A stretch of DNA of 59,838 nt from an uncultured Corynebacterium sp. (GCF_946222305.1 NZ_CAMIHZ010000013.1:1-59838); one strand, 5' to 3'. Numbered from the stretch's first letter, positions 23,541-32,576 are shown. A program made the numbers and translations. Notes: generated by a model not told the origin, from the sequence alone.

Positions 23541-25661
23541 ATGAACTACTTCCTGCAACCTTCTGAATTGCCCTACGAACTCCCCGATTTCGAAGCGGTT
23601 GATAAGGCGTTGGAAGACGGCGCGATTATCCCGGCTTTCCAGACCGCCATCGACGATCATGCGGCGGAGATTGCGGCGATCGCCGAAAACCCCGGCGAGC
23701 CGACGTGGGAAAATACTTTTGAGGCGCTGGAGCAATCCGGCGAGATGCTGGACCGAGTGTTGGCAATTGTATTCAACTTCTCCGGCTCACTGGCCACCGA
23801 AAAGATCCAGGAGATCGAAGCGAAGATCTCGCCAGTGCTGGCAGCCCACAACAGCGACATGTTGCTCAATGAGAAGTTGTGGAAGCGGATCCAAGCCATC
23901 CCGGCGGCGGAGGAAGGCAGTGAGGAAGAAGCGCTGCAGAAGTATTGGACTCGCCGGTTTGTCCGCGGGGGTGCGAACCTGAGCAGCGCGGAACGCCAGA
24001 CGTTGCGCGAGATCGATTCGCAGCTGGCGGAATTGACTACCGCCTTCGGTACGATTTTGCAGCAGGCGACCGGGGAGCACGCCGTGTTGCTCACCAGCGA
24101 GGATGAGATCGCAGGGCTCAGTGACAGCGAGAAAGCATACTTCGCGGCCGCTGCGAAGGAAGAGGGCAAGAAGGGTTGGCTGATTCGCCTGGGATTGCCA
24201 TCGGTGCAGCCCGTTATCGAATCGCTGTCGAACCCGGAAGCTCGCCGGAAGGTGCATGAAGCCTCGCTGGACCGGGCCCAGGGTTCTACGCACGACACGC
24301 TGTTGAAGATCGCCAAGTTGCGGGCGCGCCGGGCGAATTTGCTGGGGTATGACACTCATGCGGATTTTGTGGCAGAGGTGGAAACTGCCGGCAGCCGTCA
24401 GGCAGTTGAAGACCTGCTGAACCAACTGACCCCTGCCGCCGTCGCCAACGCTTGGGGCGAGTACAAGCGAGCAGCAGACAAACGGGCGGTCAGCGGCACG
24501 GGCAACGCAGCTGGCGGGGACGATGCCGAGGGCGAACTCACTGGTGCGGACTGGCCGTATTGGGCCGGACAGTTGCGCGCCGAGGAGCTCAGCGTGGATG
24601 AAGCGGAATTGAAGAAGTACTTCCCGCTGGATTCTGTTGTGGAGGCCGGTGCGTTTTATGCCGCCGAGCGCCTCTACGGCATTAAGGTCACTCGTCGAGA
24701 GGATCTCAAGGGATACCACCCCGATGTGAAGGTGTGGGAGGTCACCGAGGGCGAATCCGGCGAAGAGATCGGCCTGTTGTTGACGGATATGTTCGCCCGT
24801 CCCACTAAGCGTGGGGGAGCATGGATGAGCAGCTTTGTCGACCAGAACAACCTCAAGGGCCAGGCTCCGGTGGTGGTGAATGTCATGAACATCGCCAAGC
24901 CCGCCGAAGGCGAGCAAGCGCTGCTGACGATCGACGAGGTCACCACCGTTTTCCACGAATTCGGCCACGCACTGCACGGCCTTCTATCGGACGTGCGCTA
25001 CCCCAGCCTGTCCGGCACGAGCGTGCCCCGTGACTTCGTGGAATTCCCTTCCCAAATCAACGAAAACTGGGCCCTTGAACCCGAAATCCTCGCTAACTAT
25101 GCACGCCACGTGGATACCGGCGAGTCTTTGCCCGCGGAACTTGTGGCCGCCGTGCGCGCTCAATCCAAGTGGGGCCAGGGGTTTGCCACCGCGGAGTACC
25201 TTGCCGCTTGTTGGGTGGATTTGGCGTGGCACACTCTTTCTTCCGATGACGCCGAAAAGGTCACCGACGTCGAAGAATTCGAGGCCAACGCGTTGCAGCG
25301 GGCGGGCGTGGACATGGACGGCATCATCGCACCGCGGTACCGCTCCGCCTACTTCAACCACATCTTCGCCGGTGGCTACTCTGCCGGATACTGGTCCTAC
25401 CTGTGGGCTGAAGTATTGGACGCCGACGGTTTCCAAGCGTTTGTCGACACCGGCGCTGCCCACGGAGAAGGCGATGGAGAATCCACTAAGGAGGCAGAAC
25501 AGATCGATCTCGGTGATGTGCGCGCCGCTGGTGAACGGTTCCGCCGCATGATCCTCTCGCGCGGTGCGACCATCGATTATGAAGACGCCTTCTGGATGTT
25601 CCGTGGACAGCAAAAGTCTGTAGAACCCCTGCTGCGCCGTCGCGGTCTGGACGGCGCCTAA
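23541..25661 (+). CDS. dcp: M3-family zinc metallopeptidase (peptidyl-dipeptidase Dcp/oligopeptidase A-like)
   Basis: The 706-residue length and organisation fit peptidyl-dipeptidase Dcp. The helical N-terminal cap includes PTWENTFEALEQSGEMLDRV, and the catalytic motif TTVFHEFGHALHGLLSD carries the HExxH-equivalent HEFGH (two zinc-ligand His and the catalytic Glu). A downstream FVEFPSQINENWA provides the third ligand Glu, and the late block AYFNHIFAGGYSAGYWSYLWAE is also typical. The enzyme removes dipeptides from, or degrades, short peptides in the cytosol; no signal peptide is present. A Gly/Asp-rich insertion lies near residues 318-330. The ATG follows AGTGGGGCACC. A small membrane protein gene starts directly at the base after the stop. 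Confidence 0.92.
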   Translation: MNYFLQPSELPYELPDFEAVDKALEDGAIIPAFQTAIDDHAAEIAAIAENPGEPTWENTFEALEQSGEMLDRVLAIVFNFSGSLATEKIQEIEAKISPVLAAHNSDMLLNEKLWKRIQAIPAAEEGSEEEALQKYWTRRFVRGGANLSSAERQTLREIDSQLAELTTAFGTILQQATGEHAVLLTSEDEIAGLSDSEKAYFAAAAKEEGKKGWLIRLGLPSVQPVIESLSNPEARRKVHEASLDRAQGSTHDTLLKIAKLRARRANLLGYDTHADFVAEVETAGSRQAVEDLLNQLTPAAVANAWGEYKRAADKRAVSGTGNAAGGDDAEGELTGADWPYWAGQLRAEELSVDEAELKKYFPLDSVVEAGAFYAAERLYGIKVTRREDLKGYHPDVKVWEVTEGESGEEIGLLLTDMFARPTKRGGAWMSSFVDQNNLKGQAPVVVNVMNIAKPAEGEQALLTIDEVTTVFHEFGHALHGLLSDVRYPSLSGTSVPRDFVEFPSQINENWALEPEILANYARHVDTGESLPAELVAAVRAQSKWGQGFATAEYLAACWVDLAWHTLSSDDAEKVTDVEEFEANALQRAGVDMDGIIAPRYRSAYFNHIFAGGYSAGYWSYLWAEVLDADGFQAFVDTGAAHGEGDGESTKEAEQIDLGDVRAAGERFRRMILSRGATIDYEDAFWMFRGQQKSVEPLLRRRGLDGA

Positions 25662-25862
25662 ATGAGCGCGTTCTGGGGATGGCTATTCAACACGCCAGTG
25701 TGGATTCAAACACCGCTTGTGGTGGTGTTCCTCGTAGTGCTCAGTGGTGCGTTGGCGTTTATCGTGATGAAAGTCATGGCCGTGGTCATCCCACTTTCCG
25801 CACAGGAGCGGGACATGACTACGCGCGACGATCAATCCGAAGAGCCAGACGAGCACGATTAA
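25662..25862 (+). CDS. Small single-span membrane protein (hypothetical)
   Basis: 66 residues. A hydrophobic segment of about 25 residues (TPLVVVFLVVLSGALAFIVM) lies between a short aromatic N-terminus and a very acidic tail (DDQSEEPDEHD). The ATG is the base next to the dcp stop (TAA then ATG), so translation is likely coupled to dcp. I do not recognise the family; the tight coupling makes a real gene likely. Confidence 0.65.
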   Translation: MSAFWGWLFNTPVWIQTPLVVVFLVVLSGALAFIVMKVMAVVIPLSAQERDMTTRDDQSEEPDEHD

Positions 25863-25930
25863 TAAAACGCCGCCGATTCCGCATAAGCTGACGAGGAACG
25901 CAAAACTTCGGCGGTCTCATGCACTATGAC

Positions 25931-25949
25931 AAGTCCCGGCGGGGGACTT
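25931..25949 (+). terminator. Short hairpin after the dcp pair
   Basis: AAGTCCC (25931-25937) pairs with GGGACTT (25943-25949) around GGCGG. It is compact and GC-rich but has no T-tract, and it lies just ahead of the ribosome binding site of the tiny gene at 25964, so it could equally modulate that gene. Confidence 0.4.
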
Positions 25950-25963
25950 AGAAGGGAGCGAGT

Positions 25964-26050
25964 GTGAAACACCACTCGAAGGTACGCCAGGCCTTGATCT
26001 TGTTGCTTATCTTGATCTTGGTGGCCTGGGTGGCTGGCAATTTCTTTTAG
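25964..26050 (+). CDS. Tiny 28-residue membrane peptide
   Basis: GTG 25964 opens a 28-codon frame: a basic start (KHHSKVRQ), then a Leu/Ile-rich span (ALILLLILILVAWVAG) and the ending NFF. GAAGGGAG lies about six bases upstream of the start, which supports translation. The hydrophobic run is long enough for one membrane crossing with the basic end inside. No homologue is recognised. The stop precedes the convergent malQ end by 16 bases. Confidence 0.5.
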   Translation: MKHHSKVRQALILLLILILVAWVAGNFF

Positions 26051-26066
26051 AATCGCCCTCTAATTT

Positions 26067-28283
26067 TCATTGGTCCCGCGCGGCCGCCAGCACATCCCTT
26101 GCCAATGGGAGGTGTAGCAAATCCTCCACCATGATTGCCTGCCCTTCGTGGTCACACAGGGGTACTCGCCAATTGGGGTAGAGGTCTTGGGTGGTTCCAG
26201 GCTGATTTTGGGCGCGAAGATCACCGACCATGTCCACCAACGCTACGCATCGCATCGCGCTAGGGGTAAAGGCCAAGAAGCGGTGCATGCCTTCCACAAT
26301 GCCGGAGCTCGAGAAATCTGTGGTCGACATGTCATCTGCGGACGACGAGTGGGATTCAGAGTCAGAAAGACCGTCTGCTCCGCCAGGGCGCCGATCGCGA
26401 CCGTGGATGGGGTCGTCCAATTCCACGGAGCTATCCGCAGCCAGTCGATTGAAGTAGTTCTCGCAGGGGTAGCCGGAGAAAGCCCCAGCGCGGGCGAGGG
26501 TGGACAAGACCTCCACTTGCCACGCGGCGTCCGTGGCAAACTCCTCTTCTACGCTGGTGGTCAACACCCCGAGTTGCTCGCGTAACGTGATGTGCCCACC
26601 TCGCAGGTAGCTGGCGGTTGGCGGCAGGTCGTGCGTGGTAACACTTGTGAGACTCAGGGCGCGATAACGGTCTGCGGATTTTGCCCCATTGGCATCCCCT
26701 TCGAACCACAACACAGTGGTGCCCAGAACATGTCGGTCGGCGAGGTATTCCTGCACCCATGGCTCGAAGGTGCCCAGATCTTCGCCGACCACGACGGCCC
26801 CGGCGCGTTCGGCTTCCAACAGAAGCGCACCAACCATGGCCTCATGGTCATATTGCACATACGTTCCGGTGGTGGGGGACTGCATCCGCGGAATCCACCA
26901 CAATCGGAACAACCCCAACACGTGATCAACACGAATGCCGCCCGCGGTGCGCAAGATGGTGCGCAACATATCCCGCCAAGGGCGATACCCGTGCTCCGCG
27001 AGTTTCCAAGGGTGCCATGGTGGCTGCGACCAGTCTTGCCCCTGCTGGTTGTATCCATCAGGCGGTGCGCCCACGCTCGCGCCGGGTGCTAGGACATGCT
27101 CCAAACTACGGGCGTCTGCACCACCTGGGTGCACTCCCACAGCCAGGTCGGCCATCAGTCCGATGCGCTGGTATTTCAGTAGCTCCTGCTGAGCGGCGAG
27201 CTCCTGTTCCTGGCACAGCATCTGCACCCACGCCCAGAAGTTGGCCCCTAGGTGCCCATGATCTCCGGCTTGAGCCTGGCACCAGGTAACGAAGCCCTCC
27301 AGCCCTTGGCCTTCGCTATCAATAAATTCCTGTAATTTACGCAGGCGTTCTACGGGCAGTCCCGCCTGGTACAGCAAGGCGAGTGCTGCCAGCTTTGCTC
27401 CCCACACTGCGTTGCGATCCAGGAGTTCTGAGGTGCCATTGGCATGCGCAACGTGGCGTCGTAAATCTGCAATATCGTCGTGAAGTTCGGGGCGTTCGGC
27501 GAATTCCGGTACGTCCTCGATTCGCAGATAGATCGGGTTGGAATAGCGGCGGGTTGTGGGTAGGTAGGGCGAATCTTCCACCGGCACGGTGACCTCGGCT
27601 GCGTGCATCGGGTTGACCAGCAGGAAGTCAGCTCCACCCAGTTCGTTGAGAGCTCGGCCCAACGCACCGATGGTCGCGTAGTCCCCGAGCCCCCAGGCGC
27701 CTTTGTCCCGTACGGAATACAACTGCGCCATCACACCTGTGGCTGGGTTGTCGAGGAGTTTCTGCGTGCTGTTCAAACGGTCGGGGCTCACCAGCAAAGT
27801 GGCGGTGGCTTGAGTGGTTTCACCGGTTATGCGCAGCTCGTGCCAACCCGCGGGCAGTTCGGGGAGCTGGAAGGTTGCTGTCCCGAACGTGACCTCACTG
27901 TCGGGTCCCTGAACGGTTTGAGAAGGCACCCACACGTCCAGTTGTTTTAGTGGGGATTCGGAGCCGTCTTCGCGGACGACCGTGGCCTCCACGCGTTCGC
28001 CATCGATGCAAGTCACTGGCAGGTGCTGTGGCTGGCCAGCGCGGGCAGTCACCGTAGGGGGCACCATGCGGAAAAGACGGTTGAACTTCAGGGCGGTCTG
28101 GGCGGCGTCAAGATCAGAAAGCTCCACACCGGTGGTGGGAATGTCGACCCCAAGTTCCCGAAGAGTGAAGATGATGGTGGCCTCGTCGACCGTGACCGTT
28201 TGGCCATTTTGGCCAGTGTAGGAGGTCGCTACTCCACAAGCGGCGGCGAGATCGTGCAGGGCGCGGGTGACATCCGAGTTCAT
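26067..28283 (-). CDS. malQ: 4-alpha-glucanotransferase (amylomaltase)
   Basis: The 738-residue GH77 enzyme transfers alpha-1,4-glucan segments in maltodextrin and glycogen metabolism. A family-typical N-terminal extension of about 160 residues is present in this long actinobacterial form. Catalytic motifs are GIRVDHVLGLFRLWWIP (nucleophile Asp near 451), VVGEDLGTFEPWVQEYL (acid/base Glu near 496) and TTHDLPPTASYLRGG (stabilising Asp near 548). The substrate block MHAAEVTVPVEDSPYLPTTR is also diagnostic. An unusual Ser/Asp-rich insertion interrupts the C-terminal domain between DDPIHGRDRR and GIVEGMHRFLAF (about 26310-26430). The gene diverges from the acyl-CoA synthetase gene. Confidence 0.94.
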   Translation of the reverse strand: MNSDVTRALHDLAAACGVATSYTGQNGQTVTVDEATIIFTLRELGVDIPTTGVELSDLDAAQTALKFNRLFRMVPPTVTARAGQPQHLPVTCIDGERVEATVVREDGSESPLKQLDVWVPSQTVQGPDSEVTFGTATFQLPELPAGWHELRITGETTQATATLLVSPDRLNSTQKLLDNPATGVMAQLYSVRDKGAWGLGDYATIGALGRALNELGGADFLLVNPMHAAEVTVPVEDSPYLPTTRRYSNPIYLRIEDVPEFAERPELHDDIADLRRHVAHANGTSELLDRNAVWGAKLAALALLYQAGLPVERLRKLQEFIDSEGQGLEGFVTWCQAQAGDHGHLGANFWAWVQMLCQEQELAAQQELLKYQRIGLMADLAVGVHPGGADARSLEHVLAPGASVGAPPDGYNQQGQDWSQPPWHPWKLAEHGYRPWRDMLRTILRTAGGIRVDHVLGLFRLWWIPRMQSPTTGTYVQYDHEAMVGALLLEAERAGAVVVGEDLGTFEPWVQEYLADRHVLGTTVLWFEGDANGAKSADRYRALSLTSVTTHDLPPTASYLRGGHITLREQLGVLTTSVEEEFATDAAWQVEVLSTLARAGAFSGYPCENYFNRLAADSSVELDDPIHGRDRRPGGADGLSDSESHSSSADDMSTTDFSSSGIVEGMHRFLAFTPSAMRCVALVDMVGDLRAQNQPGTTQDLYPNWRVPLCDHEGQAIMVEDLLHLPLARDVLAAARDQ

Positions 28284-28572
28284 AGATGTTTATTGTGCCG
28301 GTCGTTGGGGGTTTTCGCTATGCGAAAGTCGGCGGTGATGTGAGAGATAAAGAGTGGTGGAAGCCGGAGTATCCCGAAAACTAGGGGAGGGGGAACGTGT
28401 GACAAAATGGAAAACCTAAACGTGACGCGCAACACTAAGCTATATTTCTAGAAGTGTGCATCACGCTCGATGGCGTTGGAATTGCTGCGCTCCATAGCGC
28501 TCGCCCACCGAGAGACGTGACCGAGTTTCACGCTCGGATGCGAATAAAAAGTTTAGATCCTCTCAAAGGAGA
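28284..28572. promoter_or_regulatory. Divergent control region between malQ and the acyl-CoA synthetase gene
   Basis: The 289 bases contain no gene. A 9-base direct repeat TCACGCTCG occurs at 28461-28469 and 28528-28536, each followed by (G)ATG. The second copy is part of overlapping dyads, CGTGA-N7-TCACG (28516-28532) and CCGAG-N7-CTCGG (28521-28537). The TATATT at 28441-28446 is a possible -10. The CGTGA/TCACG dyad is one base wider than the usual TGTGA-N6-TCACA of CRP/GlxR-type regulators, so that assignment is uncertain. Confidence 0.4.
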
Positions 28573-28575
28573 ATG

Positions 28576-30408
28576 ATGACGGAGTACACCTCTGAAGCGC
28601 TCTATACGGTCGGGGAAAATGAAACCATCCTGACCGCCGTGCGAGATTTAGCAGCGGATCAACCCAACACGGTGCTGTTTAGCCGTCCGGTGAACTTTGA
28701 ATGGGCGGATGTGACCGCAGTGGAGTTCCTCGATAGCGTCTATGCAGTGGCACGAGGACTCATCGCCAATGGTGTGGAGCAAGGGGATCGGGTCATCATC
28801 ATGTCGGAAACCCGCTACGAGTGGACCTTGTTGGACTTCGCCATCATGGCAGCTGGTGCGACATCGGTGCCGATCTATCCTTCGTCTTCCACCTCCCAGT
28901 GTGAGTGGATCGCTCAGGATTCCGGCGCGAAAATTGCCATCGGTGAAAACGAATCCCACTCCACTCGTCTAGAGACATTCCTGCGCGAACGCGAGCGCAC
29001 CGACAACCAAGCCCATCTTGATCGCGTGCTGACCATCAACGCTGGTGCGGTGGACATCCTTGTCAACGACGGCAAGGAAGCCGGTATCAGCCAAGACGAG
29101 GTTGAAAAGCGCATCGCAGACACTAAGAGCAGCGATGTCTGCTCCATCGTTTACACCTCCGGTACTACCGGCCGTCCAAAGGGATGCCGTTTGTTGCACT
29201 CCAACTGGCTGGGTGAGGCCCGCGCAATTTTGACCCACCCCGTTGGGCAGTGTGGCCGCGCTGGTTTCCGTGTACTGACGTTCTTGCCACTGGCGCACGT
29301 CTTCTCCCGCGCGATTTCCCTAGCTTGTGTCGTCGGTGGCGCTACCCAGATCCACTGGTCCGACATGGGCTCCCTCGTCACCCAATTCGAACGCGCCAAG
29401 CCACACCTGATCGTCGCAGTGCCACGCATCTTCGAAAAGGTATACGCCGGTGCGAAAGCCAAGGCCGTCGACGGTGGTGGGCTGAAGGCGAAGATTTTCC
29501 TCCAGGCTGAAAAGGTCGCGGTGGAATACTCCCGCGCCCTCGACAACCCAGAAGGACCAAGCGCCGCCCTCAAGGCGCAGCGCGCTCTGTTCGACAAGCT
29601 GGTTTACAGCAAGGTCCGCGAAGCTATGGGCGGCCAGTTGGAATACGCCATTTCTGGCGGTTCGGCGTGCAACCCGGACCTCCTGCACTTCTTCCGCGGC
29701 ATCGGTGTTCGAATCTTCGAAGGCTACGGACTCACTGAGTCCACCGCGGCCATTGCAGTGAACTTCGACCCAGATAACATCATCGGCACCGTCGGCCGAC
29801 CTATGGGTGGCAACTCCATCCGCATCGCCGACGACGGCGAGATCACCATCAAGGGCTCCGTAGTCTTCGACGGCTACTGGCGAAACGAAGAGGCCACTAA
29901 GGAATCCTTCACCGAAGACGGGTACTACCGCACCGGCGACCTCGGACGACTGCTGCCTAGCGGCCACCTCAAGATCACCGGTCGCAAGAAGGAAATCATC
30001 GTCACCGCTGGCGGTAAGAACGTGTCCCCAGGACCGATGGAAGACATCTTGCGTGCTGCACCACTGATCTCACAGGCCATGGTTGTTGGTGATGACCAGA
30101 AGTTCGTCGGAGCTTTGATCTCCCTCGACGATGAGGCAGTCAAAAAGTGGAAGGCCAACAACAACATCCCGGAGAACACCCCGATCAAGGATCTCGCTAA
30201 AAACGCAGTGCTGCGCTCCGAGATTCAAGACGCAGTCAACCAAGCCAACCTCAGCGTTTCCCACGCGGAGGGCATCAAGAAATTCCGCATTGTCTCCCGC
30301 GACTTCACCGAGGAGAACGGAGAGGTCACCCCATCGCTGAAGCTCAAGCGCTTCGTCATCGCCAAGAACTTCGCCGATGACATCTCCTGGATCTACAGCG
30401 TGAAATAA
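28576..30408 (+). CDS. Long-chain fatty-acid-CoA ligase (FadD15-type)
   Basis: A 610-residue ANL-superfamily adenylating enzyme that activates long-chain fatty acids to acyl-CoA through an acyl-AMP. The P-loop-like signature SIVYTSGTTGRPKGCRLLHSNW lies near residue 190. Further motifs are ISGGSACNPDLLHFF, EGYGLTESTAA, FDGYWRNEEATKESFTEDG, YYRTGDLGRLLPSGHLKI and GRKKEIIVTAGGKNVSPGPM with the catalytic Lys region near the C-terminus. The start is either ATG of the pair at 28573/28576; the second is better spaced from AAAGGAG. It precedes a terminator and stands alone. The symbol fadD15 is used in relatives but is not asserted here. Confidence 0.92.
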   Translation: MTEYTSEALYTVGENETILTAVRDLAADQPNTVLFSRPVNFEWADVTAVEFLDSVYAVARGLIANGVEQGDRVIIMSETRYEWTLLDFAIMAAGATSVPIYPSSSTSQCEWIAQDSGAKIAIGENESHSTRLETFLRERERTDNQAHLDRVLTINAGAVDILVNDGKEAGISQDEVEKRIADTKSSDVCSIVYTSGTTGRPKGCRLLHSNWLGEARAILTHPVGQCGRAGFRVLTFLPLAHVFSRAISLACVVGGATQIHWSDMGSLVTQFERAKPHLIVAVPRIFEKVYAGAKAKAVDGGGLKAKIFLQAEKVAVEYSRALDNPEGPSAALKAQRALFDKLVYSKVREAMGGQLEYAISGGSACNPDLLHFFRGIGVRIFEGYGLTESTAAIAVNFDPDNIIGTVGRPMGGNSIRIADDGEITIKGSVVFDGYWRNEEATKESFTEDGYYRTGDLGRLLPSGHLKITGRKKEIIVTAGGKNVSPGPMEDILRAAPLISQAMVVGDDQKFVGALISLDDEAVKKWKANNNIPENTPIKDLAKNAVLRSEIQDAVNQANLSVSHAEGIKKFRIVSRDFTEENGEVTPSLKLKRFVIAKNFADDISWIYSVK

Positions 30409-30430
30409 ATAAAAATTATCCTCACCACAC

Positions 30431-30461
30431 ACCGGCCGAGCCTCCCCGCTCCGCCGGTTTT
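30431..30461 (+). terminator. Terminator of the acyl-CoA ligase gene
   Basis: ACCGGC (30431-30436) pairs with GCCGGT (30453-30458), followed by TTTTCC, 22 bases after the stop. Confidence 0.65.
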
Positions 30462-30473
30462 CCTGTCCTAGAG

Positions 30474-31265
30474 TTGTCGAAGTACTGGCAACAAGATGTG
30501 GGAGAGGAGCTCAAGCGCGTGCATTACAACGCAGCCCTGCGCGTTCGCGAACTCACCCAAAACATCTTCGACATCGGCGATGAAATTGCTCAGCACATCG
30601 ACAACATCGCCGAAGCCATCGCGGACTGGGACCCCGAGCTTGTCACTGACTGTCTCCACGAACTCTCGGACATCATCGCGGAAGGCCGTTCCGAAGTCCG
30701 CCCCCAGCTTGCTGAACTCAATGGCCTTCGCCAGGCCTTTATCTCCGGCGTCAAGGCTGGCAGGATGTCGCACCCCGGTTCTCTAACCGACGCCGAACGC
30801 TTCCCTCACCCCGGGCGAACCCTGTCTTTCATGCGAGCCGACAAAGGCCAGGTAGTGGGGAGACCAGCTGTCGCCGGTGTATCCCCTGGAGAGGACCCAG
30901 TTGCCGGGGATGCCGCCACTCAGATCGCCGAGCCCGGCACCATGGCTTCCACGGCCGCGTGGCGCCTGTGGATGCGTCAACGATCAGAGGCTCTGCAGCA
31001 GGACTTCGCAGACCTCGCCGAGTGGGTCGTAGATCAAACTGATCGTGGCCTGTCGAACCAATCGGTGCTGCTGACCCAAGCTTTCGCTAGAGCGGAGCGT
31101 TCCGCCTTGGAATTGGTCCAACAGTGGCAAGAAGTCGTCGACAAGCAACCCACGTTGGCACGTTCCATGCGTGGCGAAGCGCCACCAAAATTCCTGCAGG
31201 AAAGAGACCGGGTGGCTGCAGTGGTATCCCGTATCCAGCGCAAGCGCCGAGGGGCCGCGGTGTGA
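30474..31265 (+). CDS. Coiled-coil protein of unknown function, coupled to hemW
   Basis: 263 residues if translation begins at TTG 30474; GTG 30498 is an alternative. Two helical, heptad-like regions (about 1-105 and 160-255) flank a Pro/Gly-rich middle of about 50 residues. The charged helices (for example LTQNIFDIGDEIAQHIDNIA and QRSEALQQDFADLAEWVVD) suggest a coiled-coil or helical bundle. No signal peptide, membrane span or catalytic motif is visible. Its stop overlaps the hemW GTG start (GTGA), so it is translationally coupled to the haem chaperone gene and is the first gene of the run reaching to 38.7 kb. Function not recognised. Confidence 0.72.
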   Translation: MSKYWQQDVGEELKRVHYNAALRVRELTQNIFDIGDEIAQHIDNIAEAIADWDPELVTDCLHELSDIIAEGRSEVRPQLAELNGLRQAFISGVKAGRMSHPGSLTDAERFPHPGRTLSFMRADKGQVVGRPAVAGVSPGEDPVAGDAATQIAEPGTMASTAAWRLWMRQRSEALQQDFADLAEWVVDQTDRGLSNQSVLLTQAFARAERSALELVQQWQEVVDKQPTLARSMRGEAPPKFLQERDRVAAVVSRIQRKRRGAAV

Positions 31266-32560
31266 CTGAACGCGGGCTGTATATCCACGTTCCATTCTGC
31301 GCGTCCCGGTGTGGTTACTGCGATTTCAATACCTACACACCACTAGAGCTGGCCAACGCGCCTGCTTCGGAAGCTGTGCGGGGCAACACGATCGAGGGCT
31401 ACCTCGACGCTCTGGAACGCGAATTAGAACGAGCCGTTCAACTGTGGGAGCCACGTGCCACAGGTGAGGCAGACAGTGACGGTGAAAACCTCTCGGCTGT
31501 GGACACGGTGTTCTTCGGCGGTGGAACTCCTTCCATGTTGGGAGCTGAAGGGCTCACCCGCGCACTGCGCGCCGTCAAACGTACCTTTGGGCTAGCCCCA
31601 GGTGCAGAGGTCACTACGGAATCCAACCCCGAATCCACTAGCCCGGAATTTTTCGCGGCGCTACGCAGGGAAGGCTTCACCCGCGTCAGCCTCGGCATGC
31701 AATCCGCAGCGGGACATGTGCTGAAAGTATTGGAGCGCCAACACACTCCAGGCCGATCCGTAGCCGCGGCCCGCGAAGCACTCGCAGCAGGATTCGAACA
31801 CGTCAACCTCGACCTGATCTACGGCACCCCGACCGAGACCGACGCCGATCTCCTGAAATCCCTCGAAGCGGTTGTCTCCGCCGGAGTCGACCACGTATCC
31901 GCGTACTCGCTCATCGTCGAAGACGGCACCGCCATGGCGAGGAAAGTCCGGAGAGGAGAACTACCAGCTCCCGATGAGGACGTTCTGGCTGATCGCTACC
32001 GCATGATCGACCGCTTCCTCTCCGACGCGAGATTCGGGTGGTATGAGGTGTCCAACTGGGCCAAACCCGGCGGAGAATGCCGCCACAACCTGGTGTACTG
32101 GCGCTCGGGGCAGTGGTGGGGCGCAGGACCAGGCGCCCATGGTTGCGTGCAATTGCGCACGCCCGCGGAAACAATCGCAGCCGATCCGCGCGTGATGGGA
32201 GACGATCCCGCCGCCGAATTCAGTGGGCTGACTCGCTTGATCAATGCCAAACGTCCTGCCACCTATTGGCAGGGGCTAATGGGCCGGGGTGGCGTCGAAC
32301 AAGAAATTCCTGCGAGTGTAGTGACGATGGAACCCCTCAGCCAGACCGACGTGGCAACCGAGAAGGTGATGCTTGGATTGCGGCTGCGAGAAGGATTGGA
32401 TTTACGGGCGCTGCAGCCAACGGCGGAGCTTGGCGAGGTGTTGAAGCGTTACCAGCGCCTGGGATTAGCTAACGTGGAGGGTACGAAGCTGATGCTTACG
32501 GATGAGGGGCGTTACCTCGCCGATGGCATCGTGACGGATATTGTGCTGTCGCAGGAATAG
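31262..32560 (+). CDS. hemW: HemW-like radical SAM protein (haem chaperone)
   Basis: 432 residues from GTG 31262, which overlaps the upstream stop. The [4Fe-4S] radical-SAM motif is CASRCGYC (Cys13, 17 and 20) within YIHVPFCASRCGYCDFNTYT. Further HemN/HemW family blocks are VFFGGGTPSML, TTESNPESTSPEFF, RVSLGMQS, VNLDLIYGTPTET and YEVSNWAKPGGECRHNLVYW followed by GAGPGAHG. Proteins of this type were often named oxygen-independent coproporphyrinogen III oxidase, but HemW lineages bind and insert haem rather than decarboxylate. The length and C-terminal domain match HemW. A longer reading frame upstream (from 31124) overlaps the preceding gene and is not used. hrcA follows by 16 bases. Confidence 0.9.
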   Translation: MTERGLYIHVPFCASRCGYCDFNTYTPLELANAPASEAVRGNTIEGYLDALERELERAVQLWEPRATGEADSDGENLSAVDTVFFGGGTPSMLGAEGLTRALRAVKRTFGLAPGAEVTTESNPESTSPEFFAALRREGFTRVSLGMQSAAGHVLKVLERQHTPGRSVAAAREALAAGFEHVNLDLIYGTPTETDADLLKSLEAVVSAGVDHVSAYSLIVEDGTAMARKVRRGELPAPDEDVLADRYRMIDRFLSDARFGWYEVSNWAKPGGECRHNLVYWRSGQWWGAGPGAHGCVQLRTPAETIAADPRVMGDDPAAEFSGLTRLINAKRPATYWQGLMGRGGVEQEIPASVVTMEPLSQTDVATEKVMLGLRLREGLDLRALQPTAELGEVLKRYQRLGLANVEGTKLMLTDEGRYLADGIVTDIVLSQE

Positions 32561-32576
32561 AGGAGTTGAGCGATTC

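Noticed and set aside
23787..24977. A 396-codon frame on the minus strand opposite dcp
   Set aside because: It lies wholly antisense to a well-supported M3 peptidase; long mirror frames of this kind are common in GC-rich genes with biased third positions.
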